Below are positions 42,647 through 52,803 of a stretch of DNA of 64,000 nt, one piece after another. How positions within the stretch are numbered: the first letter of the stretch is position 1; each line of letters starts with the position of its first letter. The translations under genes and the position numbers were made by a program. The stretch is from Rhynchopus sp. YZ270_cl-10 (Eukaryota; Euglenozoa; Diplonemea; Diplonemida; Diplonemidae): positions 744,001-808,000 of the forward strand of contig OZ037879.1 in NCBI GenBank assembly GCA_964035575.1. The letters are read 5' to 3'. The notes below the pieces were generated by a model. That model searched no databases and was not told where the DNA came from. It saw only the letters and a program-made list of their open reading frames with translations.

Positions 42647-45600
42647 CTAAGCTGTCTTCGATGCGAGCATGGGCACCAACGGCGGCATGCCAGAGCGGGA
42701 CGCAGACATCTTCGCTCCCTTGATATCCTCAAGAGACACCTTCTCCGTGTTGCCAAGGGACTGTATGGGTTGGGGGAATGGACGTAAAGTGTAATAAATA
42801 TGATGTGTTGATATTTTACTGCAATACGCTCCCACTGAAGAGGAAACCTCTTTGAGGCCAAACAGAAGAGAGCAGCTGAAATGTAAAAACGCAGCTCCGT
42901 TGTGTTGATGCATAGGAAGGGTGGGTATGTGAGTGTTCCGTATTGTAAGAGAATGGAGGCGGTTCACGAAGAAAAAATTGAAAGATGTGTCTTAGGGTAG
43001 ATAAATAAATTTATTTGTTTCTTGTCCACCGTACGTACAGAATCTCGAGATTCCCAGAAAAAATGTTTGTTTTTAAAAATGTTTATTGTGACCTGAGCGG
43101 TACTTTAGAGTGTTTTTAGACACACTTGTGACCCCACCGAGGAAAGCAATCGGCTCGCGCAATCAAAAGAAAGCAGAGAAAAGGGAAAAAATAAAAAGGA
43201 AAAAAGTTGGGTACCGTGCGCCTGCGGCGCTACCTGTTCCCAGTCAACAACACAATTTCATCTGAAGTTGGGTTTGCAGACCTGAAAATGACCCTTGTTT
43301 ACGAGTATGGGTTCATACTTTGTGAAAATTTTCAGTCACTAAAATTTTGCCCATTTTTCCGTATATCCCCCACCACAGCCTCGGAAATGCCACAAAACAC
43401 TGTTATTTCCACCCCTTGATGCACAACTGTTTGAGGTGTGTTTTTTTTTTTGGTCCCAAACACGATTTTTCAGACTTTCCAAAAGTGGGCACGAAGCCTG
43501 CTCCGTAACATTCAGGGCTAAGTGTGAGCTTCCTTCTTGTCAGTGAAGGGATGACCTTCGAGACTTAGCGAGGCCAGAAACATCCTCGGAAATGCTGAGC
43601 TGAGCGTGCAGAAGATCTGCTACGGAAGCATGCAAGGCGCTATCCGCGCAAAATGTGGAAGCGTTCTGGGAGCAGTGGCGAACCCGCTAAACGTACAAGA
43701 ACATTATAAAAAACTGAGAACTAACATTATCGTATCCCCCCAATGACACCTACCATCAACGAGGCATGTGAAATCAATGTAGTTGTCTCCCTTCTGCTTG
43801 CCCCGCTCCCATGGTAGCGATTTTTTTTCCAACATTTTTTTCCCAACTAATATTTTTTTCCGTACGTACGTACAGAATTTCAAAACGTCTCGGACAAGAA
43901 ACAAATAAATTTATTTATCTACCCTTACACAAATTTGTTTACAGACTGCCGAGGCAGACTTTGGGATATGATAAGAAAATAATGCGAACGACTGCATATG
44001 AGGTGGAGATGCTTAGAGAAAATGTGATATCGATTCAGATAGAACATCTTTGAAGATAGAGTTGTTCAAAAAAAATGAGGGGAAAAAAAAAAGAAACATA
44101 TTCGGCATACGTTGAGCACAACACGCAGGTTCTCCTCAGAGAGCCCACGCAGGACGGTCGGGTTGCTGAGCTGCTTCGAGAGCTCGCTGAGCATTTCGTT
44201 GCGCTTGGAAGGGGTCTCCTCCTGTGGGTTGTGGTGGTGAGCTTTGCACACAACAAAACAAGAGAAACATGTTGGCAAGGCAACACTAAGCCTTCTATGG
44301 CATCGCACATCATTGTACAAGATCGCGACTGCTAAGCCTATCTATTACAGTTACAGTGTTACCCCAAATAAGTTTGACGGATTCGGGGATTTTTGGGTAA
44401 TTTGGCGACTTTTTTTGGGACACCAAACACATTTGGAGTACTGTAGCCGCCTTATCATTGATACACAGCTTCAAATCGAAATGAGTCAACTGTACTCCGT
44501 TACGACGAGCAGGCCTCGGGGCAGACCTCGAGGGTTTCGCTAATAAAAAAGGTGGACACGAATAGGAATATAGACCTGGTCGTTCAAAGGTTAAGGACAT
44601 ACGTTCTCATCGAACGACAGCTGCTTGACGGGGGTGAGCTCCTTCTGCTCCTCGGCAGCGTTGCTTGCCTGGAGCATGGAGACTGCTGCGGCAGCGTTGA
44701 GCTGGTTGAGGAGGGGGCTCTGCATGAGGGGCTGCACGTAGGCACTCTGTGCCCGCTGTGTGATGGACTGCGGTGTGATGGGTGCGGCAGGTGCAGGGGT
44801 GAAGACCTTGGGCGATGCGACGTCGTGCTTCTTCTGTGTGGCAGGGGTTGCATGAGCACTGAACGGCATCGGGTTGTTCAAAAACCACTCACGCTCAATC
44901 TTCGAGCTCGGGTACAACAGCACAAAGCGGTGTGCAGTGATGAAGTTCCTGTCCTTCCCAAGCGCAAACAGCGCGTCCTTCCTGCTCCCAAACTCAACAA
45001 AGGCACTGCCACTCTGTTTGCCCTCCTTGCTGACAATGAAGGTCACATCGCGCTCAGTGAGGGAGAGCGGGCTGAAGAAGGAGATGATGTCCTGCACGGT
45101 GCAGGTGTAGGGCATGCCGGTGATCTTCACGATTGCGCCCGCATCGGTTGCGTCGTGCACATATCTGCATTTGTTGCCAATCCCGCAGTAGCCCTTCATG
45201 AAGTAGACGCATGCACCTCCGGGGAGGCCTGAGGAGAAGTCGTACTTGATGGTGCCGTCCTCGTTCTCCTCACGCTCGCAGGTCTTTGGGCACGGTGCCT
45301 CGACCTCACCCTGCTTCGGCGTGCGTGCATGGGGCGAGGCTGCAAGCTCGGCAACCCTCTGGCTGTGGCTGTAGCGGCGGATGTTGACGTTCTGGATGTT
45401 CATCTCAAGGCGTGCGCTCTCGGTCAGCTCGAGACGCTGGATGTTCACACGCTGGGTGCGCTCACGCTCGAACAGCGCCTTGATTGGGTCCACCGGCGAC
45501 TCGGTGACACTCATCGCGCTGTTCATGGGCAGCTCACCCAACGGCGCTCTCTGGACCTTGGACGCGCTGTGGTTGACGTAGCGTGGCATGGCGTTGTTGG

Positions 45601-45913
45601 AGGACACCTGTCTGGGCGGGGTGTGCTGGCTGAACTGCGGCATCGTGTGCATCTGGTGCGCCATGTGAGCATGCGGGTACTCCATGTGTGGTGACATCTG
45701 CATCTGCGGCACGTACATGCTGTTCCCCATAGGGGGGTACGCACCGTGCATATGCTGTGGCGACACTGCGGGCATGTCCATCTGCGGGTACATCGGTCCG
45801 TTCATCGGCCCATTCATGGGCCCCATCTGTCCATTAGGCGACAGAGCTGCAAGCTGGTGCACAAGGCTGTTGATGTTCTGCTGAACGCTGTGGATTGCCT
45901 GGTCGTAGCTCAT
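42647..45913 (-). CDS. CCCH zinc-finger plus RRM RNA-binding protein
   Basis: Three exons: 45913-44603, 44221-44111 and 42760-42647, all phase 0, giving 511 residues. Donors GTATGT and GTATGC; acceptors CACAG and TACAG. The N-terminal 120 residues are rich in Met, Pro, Gln and His. A CCCH finger of spacing C-x7-C-x5-C-x3-H (CVYFMKGYCGIGNKCRYVH) lies near residue 232. An RRM of the hnRNP F/H type follows at about 253-330 (IVKITGMPYTCTVQDIISFF, then GSAFVEFGSRKDALFALGKD). Exons 2 and 3 encode a polar helix (MLSELSKQLSNPTVLRGLSE) and a short tail. CCCH and RRM proteins bind mRNA; in organisms with polycistronic transcription they are main regulators of mRNA fate, which is the inferred role. TTTTTTAG 12 bases before the ATG fits trans-splicing. 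Intron 2 is 1,350 bp. Confidence 0.85.
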
Positions 45914-46072
45914 CTTGAAATGTCGCTAAAAAAGGGGTGTGTGTGTGTTTAATAGTATGTCTGGAGAGAAGTTAAAAAGATTGAATTTTGAATTAGGTGC
46001 AAAAGAGAGGAGGAAAGCATTTCTTTTTAAGAGATTCTACAGCTTTTACACACAAACCGACTTACATTCACA

Positions 46073-47116
46073 TCAAAACGAAAAAACGTCAGTACTTCGA
46101 CAATCTGACGGGGATGAAAACGCGAGGGCGGAGCTGGAGTAGGCGGGGGACTGGAATACGTCACTTGCATCCTCTGGGGGCACCACCCCCCCTCCTCCCC
46201 CTCCCCCTCCACCCCTACTCCCAAACTCCGTCATCGACGCATTCGCAAACACCTCCGACGGCAGCGCGCTCCCCACCCGCACATCCCCCATACGCACACC
46301 ACTCCGCCACGGAAGGTCCGGGAAGCTTTCCGGCGACGCCTCCCCTGGAAGGTAAGGTGGGGGCTCCATGTCGGAACCGCCCGATGCTGCGGTGACTCTG
46401 CTGGGGGTGGGGAAGGGCTCGGGGACAACCGGGTCCACACCGCTGCTCGCTGTCAGAACCGTTGGCACCACAGAGCTGCGCGGTGCCGCAAAAATATCGT
46501 TCACACTCACAACCGATGCCACACTCCCTCCACCCCCTCCTCCTCCATCTGGCCTTGACGGAGTCCTAATTGATCTTCCCGACCCTTTTGAGACCCCTGA
46601 CATCGACACTGACATCGACATCGATGCCTGAGGACTAACTTGCCTCACAACCGGCATCACCGGGGGCCTCGCAGCAAGTACCATCCTTCTTGGGGGTGTG
46701 CTTTGCGGTGGTGATATCTCAGGTGAGAGTGGGTCCGGGTGTTCCTGCAGGGGCGATGGTGAGAGCTCATTTGGCACGGCTAGGGAGAGGGCTGTGTGGA
46801 GGTCAGCCTCGGCCTCGATGGAGGCGTGGTGTTGAGAGAGCACGGTGCGCTGTCTTGCCCTAGCATGGGTGATGGTTGCCTGCAGTCGCAGTGCCTCTTC
46901 CTGCGCAAGATCTGCCTGCCTCCCTGCCTCAGCCGCAGCAACAAACAGTGCCTCCTCCTTTGCCTGCAAAGCGACGCGTGCAGCCTCCTCTCGTCTGTCC
47001 TCAGCCACGATCAATGCTACATCGTGTCTCAATCGATTCCGTTGTACCTTACGCTGTTCAAATGCAGCTTTAAGCGGCCATGTCCCCATTGGCGCAGCCT
47101 GCATGTGAACCGGCAT
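46073..47116 (-). CDS. Alanine/glutamate-rich coiled-coil protein
   Basis: 347 residues from the ATG at 47116; AAATAG five bases upstream is a plausible spliced-leader acceptor. Residues 18-115 form a charged, alanine-rich helix likely to coil (REEAARVALQAKEEALFVAA). The rest is serine-, proline- and glycine-rich with two poly-glycine runs and is probably disordered. No domain, signal peptide or membrane segment is visible. A family A hairpin lies 30-60 bases upstream of the start. No family is recognised. The last codons (DVFSF) directly follow a GTACTGAC sequence, so a missed final exon is possible. Confidence 0.65.
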   Translation of the reverse strand: MPVHMQAAPMGTWPLKAAFEQRKVQRNRLRHDVALIVAEDRREEAARVALQAKEEALFVAAAEAGRQADLAQEEALRLQATITHARARQRTVLSQHHASIEAEADLHTALSLAVPNELSPSPLQEHPDPLSPEISPPQSTPPRRMVLAARPPVMPVVRQVSPQASMSMSVSMSGVSKGSGRSIRTPSRPDGGGGGGGSVASVVSVNDIFAAPRSSVVPTVLTASSGVDPVVPEPFPTPSRVTAASGGSDMEPPPYLPGEASPESFPDLPWRSGVRMGDVRVGSALPSEVFANASMTEFGSRGGGGGGGGGVVPPEDASDVFQSPAYSSSALAFSSPSDCRSTDVFSF

Positions 47117-47512
47117 GTGTACTATTTAAAAATAATAATAGCTTAGAGATGAACCTAAGCTGTGCTTAGTCACCTACGCAAAGGGTGGAAGGAGAGGGGG
47201 TAAGGGGGAGGGGAGGGGAGGGGAGGAGGATTGTGCAAAAGAGATGAATGGGGGGGTTTAGAGAATACCAGACTATTATGTAAAGGGGGGTAAGGTAAGG
47301 TAGCGTTTAAAAAAAAGAAGAAGAATAACGATTGAAAAGATATGCATCTCGCATACCAAGCTAAAGGGGAGTAGGGGGTGTGTCTGAGCCCAGCAGTGGT
47401 CTAAAAAAGCATTTTATTTTGTTTCGTTTGTTGCTGGGGCTAAAAAAATTTTAGATTTTTTATTTGCATTTTTTCCCCTCCCTCCCTTCCCCTCTCCCAT
47501 TTAATTTGTCTA
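47117..47512. other. Spacer with family A hairpin
   Basis: The hairpin at 47145-47175 (GATGAACCTAAGC-TGT-GCTTAGTCACC) is close to perfect, with a three-base loop. The remainder is purine-rich and non-coding. Confidence 0.55.
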
Positions 47513-48457
47513 CTAAATTTTATCTTCCATTGCTTTCAACTCCGCTTCGAACGCTCCTAAGTCTCCTAACCCTTCTAGGTCCGCCTCTGGGTTGCCTTCA
47601 ACGAAGTCATCACCCAGCACTTTTGAGAGTTCGTTTAATTGCGATTCTAATGCATCTAATCCTGATGTGGCACGTGTCAACCCTGCTGTTAGATTATCCC
47701 CAAAGGCATTCATGCCGGCAAAGGCTTGGAGGAGGTCTGCTTGCATGGGATTGGCAGCGTCTGTAGGGAGGAGGGGAAGGGGGGCGGCTGCTGCAGTAGT
47801 CTCCACTGGAGCGCGCTTTTGCACTGCTGCCTCTACAGGGTCTGTGAGGGGTGCTGTTGATGTTGATGCTGTTGTTGTTGTTGTCGCAGGCTGTGCCCGC
47901 TTCTCCTCCGGCAGCTCTGCCCTCTCCCCCTCGGCGGTGTACCGCATGCCCTCCTCCTCCGTCGCCTTCCCCCCCGCAAACCGCCCCTCCCAATAGCTCC
48001 CGTCGCCGTACGTCAGCCGCCCCTGCCCATGCTTCTCCCCATCCTTCCACTCACCTTCATAGGTGTTCCCCGAGGCAACTTCCTTGCCCTGCCCGTTGCG
48101 TTTCCCTGCGACGTATGAGCCATGAAAATGTTCGTTATTGCCGCGCCACGTTCCCGTCCCATCCTGTTTGTCGTTTTTATAGTCTCCAGTGTAAGAAGGG
48201 CCCAAACGGAATCGGTACGTCCCGTGGCCGTGTTTCGCGCCGTTTAGGAAGCCTCCGGTGTAGCTGTCGCCGTTTTTAAAGGTTTTTGTTGCTTCGCCGG
48301 TGAGGGCGCCGCAGACCCAAGTGCCTTTAACGTGGTTTCCGTTGTTGTAACGCAATTCGCCAATCCCATGGCGGACGCCGTCAGCATTCACCTCACCGCA
48401 GTAAAGACCGAATTGGAATTGAAGTTCGGTTGTAGGGTGCTCGGTGGGTTCAGCCAT
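47513..48457 (-). CDS. MORN-repeat protein
   Basis: 314 residues, starting at the ATG at 48457 rather than 60 bases upstream, where the extra residues are a serine run. About seven MORN repeats occupy residues 15-165, for example GDSYTGGFLNGAKHGHGTYR and NTYEGEWKDGEKHGQGRLTY. A threonine/alanine linker follows, then an acidic, leucine-rich C-terminal segment (LDALESQLNELSKVLGDDF) likely to be helical. MORN repeats form flat beta-hairpin rods that act as membrane- or cytoskeleton-linked scaffolds and are common in flagellate protists. No enzymatic domain is attached. The specific location and partner are unknown. Confidence 0.85.
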   Translation of the reverse strand: MAEPTEHPTTELQFQFGLYCGEVNADGVRHGIGELRYNNGNHVKGTWVCGALTGEATKTFKNGDSYTGGFLNGAKHGHGTYRFRLGPSYTGDYKNDKQDGTGTWRGNNEHFHGSYVAGKRNGQGKEVASGNTYEGEWKDGEKHGQGRLTYGDGSYWEGRFAGGKATEEEGMRYTAEGERAELPEEKRAQPATTTTTASTSTAPLTDPVEAAVQKRAPVETTAAAAPLPLLPTDAANPMQADLLQAFAGMNAFGDNLTAGLTRATSGLDALESQLNELSKVLGDDFVEGNPEADLEGLGDLGAFEAELKAMEDKI

Positions 48458-49869
48458 AGGAGAAGAGATAGAGGAGGAGGAGGAGAAGGAGGAGAGGAGA
48501 GAAAAGCTCTGGATCAAGAATAGGAAGGTGTTCCTGTAGGGTGAGAAAATGGATTGGTTATGACTACGAACTGAGGGGAGAGGTGAATAAAAAAACGAAG
48601 AGGGAGTGGAGGGGGTGGAGGGAAGATAGAATCATCACGGATTGTGATCGTTATTTTTCAGTTTTTTTTAATTTTTGTTTGTTGCTATATCGACATTTGT
48701 CCCACCAAGAGGAGGGTTCTGCTCAAATGTCGCACAAAGGCTGACCTTTATTTTAAAAAGGGGCAAAAGGAGGAGGATGCGAGAGGGAGACGGGGACCTA
48801 TGCGGGTACGCCCACATAGACAAAAATGCTAGCTTGCTTTCTTCTTGCAACATGCACACCCGCAAATTGGTTTGTACACATTTCCTTCTTTCTTTTTTGA
48901 AACCTTGTGTTGGGAGTGATTTTCCTGGCCCCCTAAAACCCCAAAATCTCCGAGGGTATTGTTTTTTTCTTCTTTTTGGTAACATTTTGACAGGCCTTCA
49001 ACCATAGACAAAGTCTATCGCACCTTCACCTTCGGTACTTTTTTTTGGGGTAAAATCACGAACACCGAATTATTTTTTCTTTTTCTTTTTCTGCTTTTTT
49101 TTCTTGAAAACTTTTTACCATTCCTTTTTTTTTAGGGAACGGAGCATCGGTCCTGGAAGCTCCACGAATATGGAGTCGGCGGGCTTAATAGGAAGGTTGC
49201 CTTTTCCTAAACGTGCACACACAACTGACAAAAAAAGGAGGTGTCGTCACTCACCTGCATCATTGAAATACCATTGCTTACCAATGGTACGCTCCAATAC
49301 TGTCCCCCTTTTTCTTCTTCCTTTTTGATAATACGTTAGGGGTGTGGAGAGTCTGGATCGGAGCAATAACTACGAGTCTACAGCTCTGGCACGTGAAGGA
49401 AGAACTTTTCCCTTTACTCTCTGCAAGGTAGAATCCACCTGAGAATCACACAAGGGAGAAGGAGAGAGTGAGAGAAGTAAAGTTTAGGGGAGAGAGGGGG
49501 GTTTTGTTTTGTGGTTAAAATCGGGTCGAAGACCTTACCACAGAATCGTCAATAGCTTTACATGCAAAAATACCGTATTCGTACAAAAAAAAAAAATATA
49601 TCGGCCGTAAAAAAAGGTCGAACTTCCAGAAAAATTCTGAAAAGGTCGAACATTATTACGGTCGAACTTATTTACGGTCGAACATTAGTACGTAAAATAG
49701 TTAGTACGTAAAATAAGGGATAAAATAATCTAATTGGGTATAGGGGATGGAAGGGATGAGACTGGGGGGATGGGGGGGTTAACAAAAAGCAGGCGGTAAA
49801 AAAGAAAATGGTTAGTTCCCTCTTGCTCTGGTCGAACGCTATATTTTTTTCTTCTTTTTTTTTCTTTTT
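48458..49869. other. No gene recognised; GGTCGAAC cluster
   Basis: Only short frames occur. Between 49612 and 49685 GGTCGAAC recurs four times (once more at 49832), followed by two copies of TTAGTACGTAAAATA. The rest is T- and purine-rich. Confidence 0.45.
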
Positions 49870-52135
49870 GGGAAGCCTCTTTTTTACTTTCAACGGATGT
49901 CATCCGTCCGATTTTGAGAAACCCCCCCCCTCCCCCCCCGGAGAAGATTGTAAATTTGGCAACCTGAAGTTTTCGGCTTTTGGACAGACGTAAAAAAATT
50001 CGAAAACCAGCGGAAGTGGATTTCCGAGCTCCCCGCTTTTCACCACAAAAAAAATCGACCACTTTAGTGGAGTAGAAGTTAATTTAAAGTGGCTCCAGTA
50101 CACAGTACACAGTACACAGTACACAGTACACAGTACACAGTACACAGTACACAGTACACAGTACACAGTACACAGTACACAGTACACAGTACACAGTACA
50201 CAGTACACAGTACACAGTACACAGTACACAGTACACAGTACACAGTACACAGTACACAGTACACAGTACACAGTACACAGTACACAGTACACAGTACACA
50301 GTACACAGTACACAGTACACAGTACACAGTACACAGTACACAGTACACAGTACACAGTACACAGTACACAGTACACAGTACACAGTACACAGTACACAGT
50401 ACACAGTACACAGTACACAGTACACAGTACACAGTACACAGTACACAGTACACAGTACACAGTACACAGTACACAGTACACAGTACACAGTACACAGTAC
50501 ACAGTACACAGTACACAGTACACAGTACACAGTACACAGTACACAGTACACAGTACACAATACACAGTACACAGTACACAGTACACAGTACACAGTACAC
50601 AGTACACAGTACACAGTACACAGTACACAGTACACAGTACACAGTACACAGTACACAGTACACAGTACACAGTACACAGTACACAGTACACAGTACACAG
50701 TACACAGTACACAGTACACAGTACACAGTACACAGTACACAGTACACAGTACACAGTACACAGTACACAGTACACAGTACACAGTACACAGTACACAGTA
50801 CACAGTACACAGTACACAGTACACAGTACACAGTACACAGTACACAGTACACAGTACACAGTACACAGTACACAGTACACAGTACACAGTACACAGTACA
50901 CAGTACACAGTACACAGTACACAGTACACAGTACACAGTACACAGTACACAGTACACAGTACACAGTACACAGTACACAGTACACAGTACACAGTACACA
51001 GTACACAGTACACAGTACACAGTACACAGTACACAGTACACAGTACACAGTACACAGTACACAGTACACAGTACACAGTACACAGTACACAGTACACAGT
51101 ACACAGTACACAGTACACAGTACACAGTACACAGTACACAGTACACAGTACACAGTACACAGTACACAGTACACAGTACACAGTACACAGTACACAGTAC
51201 ACAGTACACAGTACACAGTACACAGTACACAGTACACAGTACACAGTACACAGTACACAGTACACAGTACACAGTACACAGTACACAGTACACAGTACAC
51301 AGTACACAGTACACAGTACACAGTACACAGTACACAGTACACAGTACACAGTACACAGTACACAGTACACAGTACACAGTACACAGTACACAGTACACAG
51401 TACACAGTACACAGTACACAGTACACAGTACACAGTACACAGTACACAGTACACAGTACACAGTACACAGTACACAGTACACAGTACACAGTACACAGTA
51501 CACAGTACACAGTACACAGTACACAGTACACAGTACACAGTACACAGTACACAGTACACAGTACACAGTACACAGTACACAGTACACAGTACACAGTACA
51601 GTGAAGTCAATTTAAAGGCTCCATGGGTCTTTATACAGTAACGTATAGGGGTCGGCTCCACCAAAAGTTGCGTACCGTGGAGTGTGTTCCTGAATAAAAA
51701 AAATGGTCGGAATTGAAAGATTCGTAAAAAAAAAAATCCAAAGGAAAAAAATCGAAAACCTTCTTCAAAAGAAATCCAACTTAGAGACGCCACTGTGCTG
51801 CGACCCAAAGAGGAGGTTTTCTTAAGGAATTCCTTAAGAAACCTGCGTAGAAACGTTCCCAAAGGGGGTACCACAGCCAAAAATCACCTAACCATCCACA
51901 GAGGCATAAAAAAAATCGTGCGACCCCGGAATTGAACGTTTTCGTAACCGATCTTTCCAAATAAAAAAAATTCGAAAAAAAAAAATTTTGAAGAAAATTC
52001 ATAAAATCCATGTGACCACGGTTTTGTACTAGACCCCCCCGTTGCCAAATTACCAAACTTGTCCGCTCACCCCCCCGGAGACCCCCCCCCTCCCCCCCCG
52101 GATGACATCCGTTGAAAGTAAAAAAGAGGCTTCCC
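49870..52135. mobile_element. 2.3-kb inverted-repeat element around a heptamer satellite
   Basis: GGGAAGCCTCTTTTTTACTT continuing through TCAACGGATGTCATCCG (49870-49906) returns perfectly inverted at 52099-52135. C-tracts (CCCCCCCCCTCCCCCCCCGG) lie just inside both ends. Two thirds of the interior is the satellite at 50096-51601. The direct repeats GAAGTTAATTTAAAGTGG and GAAGTCAATTTAAAGG flank that satellite. No protein is encoded. A target duplication cannot be defined because both ends lie in T runs. The organisation parallels the 8853-10864 element. Confidence 0.65.
50096..51601 (+). repeat. CAGTACA heptamer satellite, about 215 copies
   Basis: A 1.5-kb array of a seven-base unit, perfect apart from one G-to-A change near 50559. 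Long frames exist on both strands only because seven is not a multiple of three and the unit lacks stops; they are not genes. The homogeneity implies recent expansion or strong homogenisation. Confidence 0.97.
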
Positions 52136-52803
52136 TTTTCCGAAAAAAAAAAAGCATTTTTTGTTTTGCTGGCAGCTGCATGAACTAGAGATGAGACTAG
52201 GGGAGGAAACACATTTTTTCCTGAATAATGTGTTTCCTATCTGAGACATTGCCTTGGGTTCGTGTGGACTGTGTGTTGCAATACAGGCGACTGCGACACA
52301 CCACACGAGAACATATTATTCAATAAATTCCTTAAACACTACGTCTTTATGTGTCAAAACACATATTGCTCGCCAAAGCAAAAAAAAGAACAAAAAGAAG
52401 AAAATCGTTGTTTGAAAAAAAAAGGGGGGGAGATTCTTGAAGGGGGGAGGACTGTGTATGAACAATATACATGCCATAAGTATGCCTGGCTGCAGTTCTG
52501 AGACGCTAAGGGTTGGGTTTGGGAAGATTTGGTATTGGTGTGGGGGTTGCCACCTGTTGGCACCGCATGTTTCTTTTCTTTGTTTTCGGTTTGGTTGTTT
52601 ACTTTTTGTTTGCCTTTTGTTGGTGCTTTTTTTCTCTCGTTTTCTTGAGATGATCCAGCGCCCTTTGTCTCACTCTTTCCCATCATCATATCACCTCATT
52701 TCTTAAAAAGTGTCCACGTTATTTTTCCCCCTCCCGCTCCTGCTCATTCTTGCTTTTGGTGCACTTTTTTTAAGCTTTTCTTTATTGCCCCTCGCCTTTA
52801 TTC
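52136..52803. other. 3' flank of topoisomerase gene
   Basis: AT- and homopolymer-rich DNA without a credible gene. A pyrimidine-rich plus strand is seen at 52560-52800. Confidence 0.45.

Noticed and set aside
44552-45232. 226-codon plus-strand frame
   Set aside because: Antisense shadow of the CCCH-RRM gene.
49900-51880. Very long open frames (YCVLCTV- and STQYTVH-type repeats) on both strands
   Set aside because: They are translations of the CAGTACA satellite, whose seven-base unit has no stops; both strands are open, and there is no gene context.
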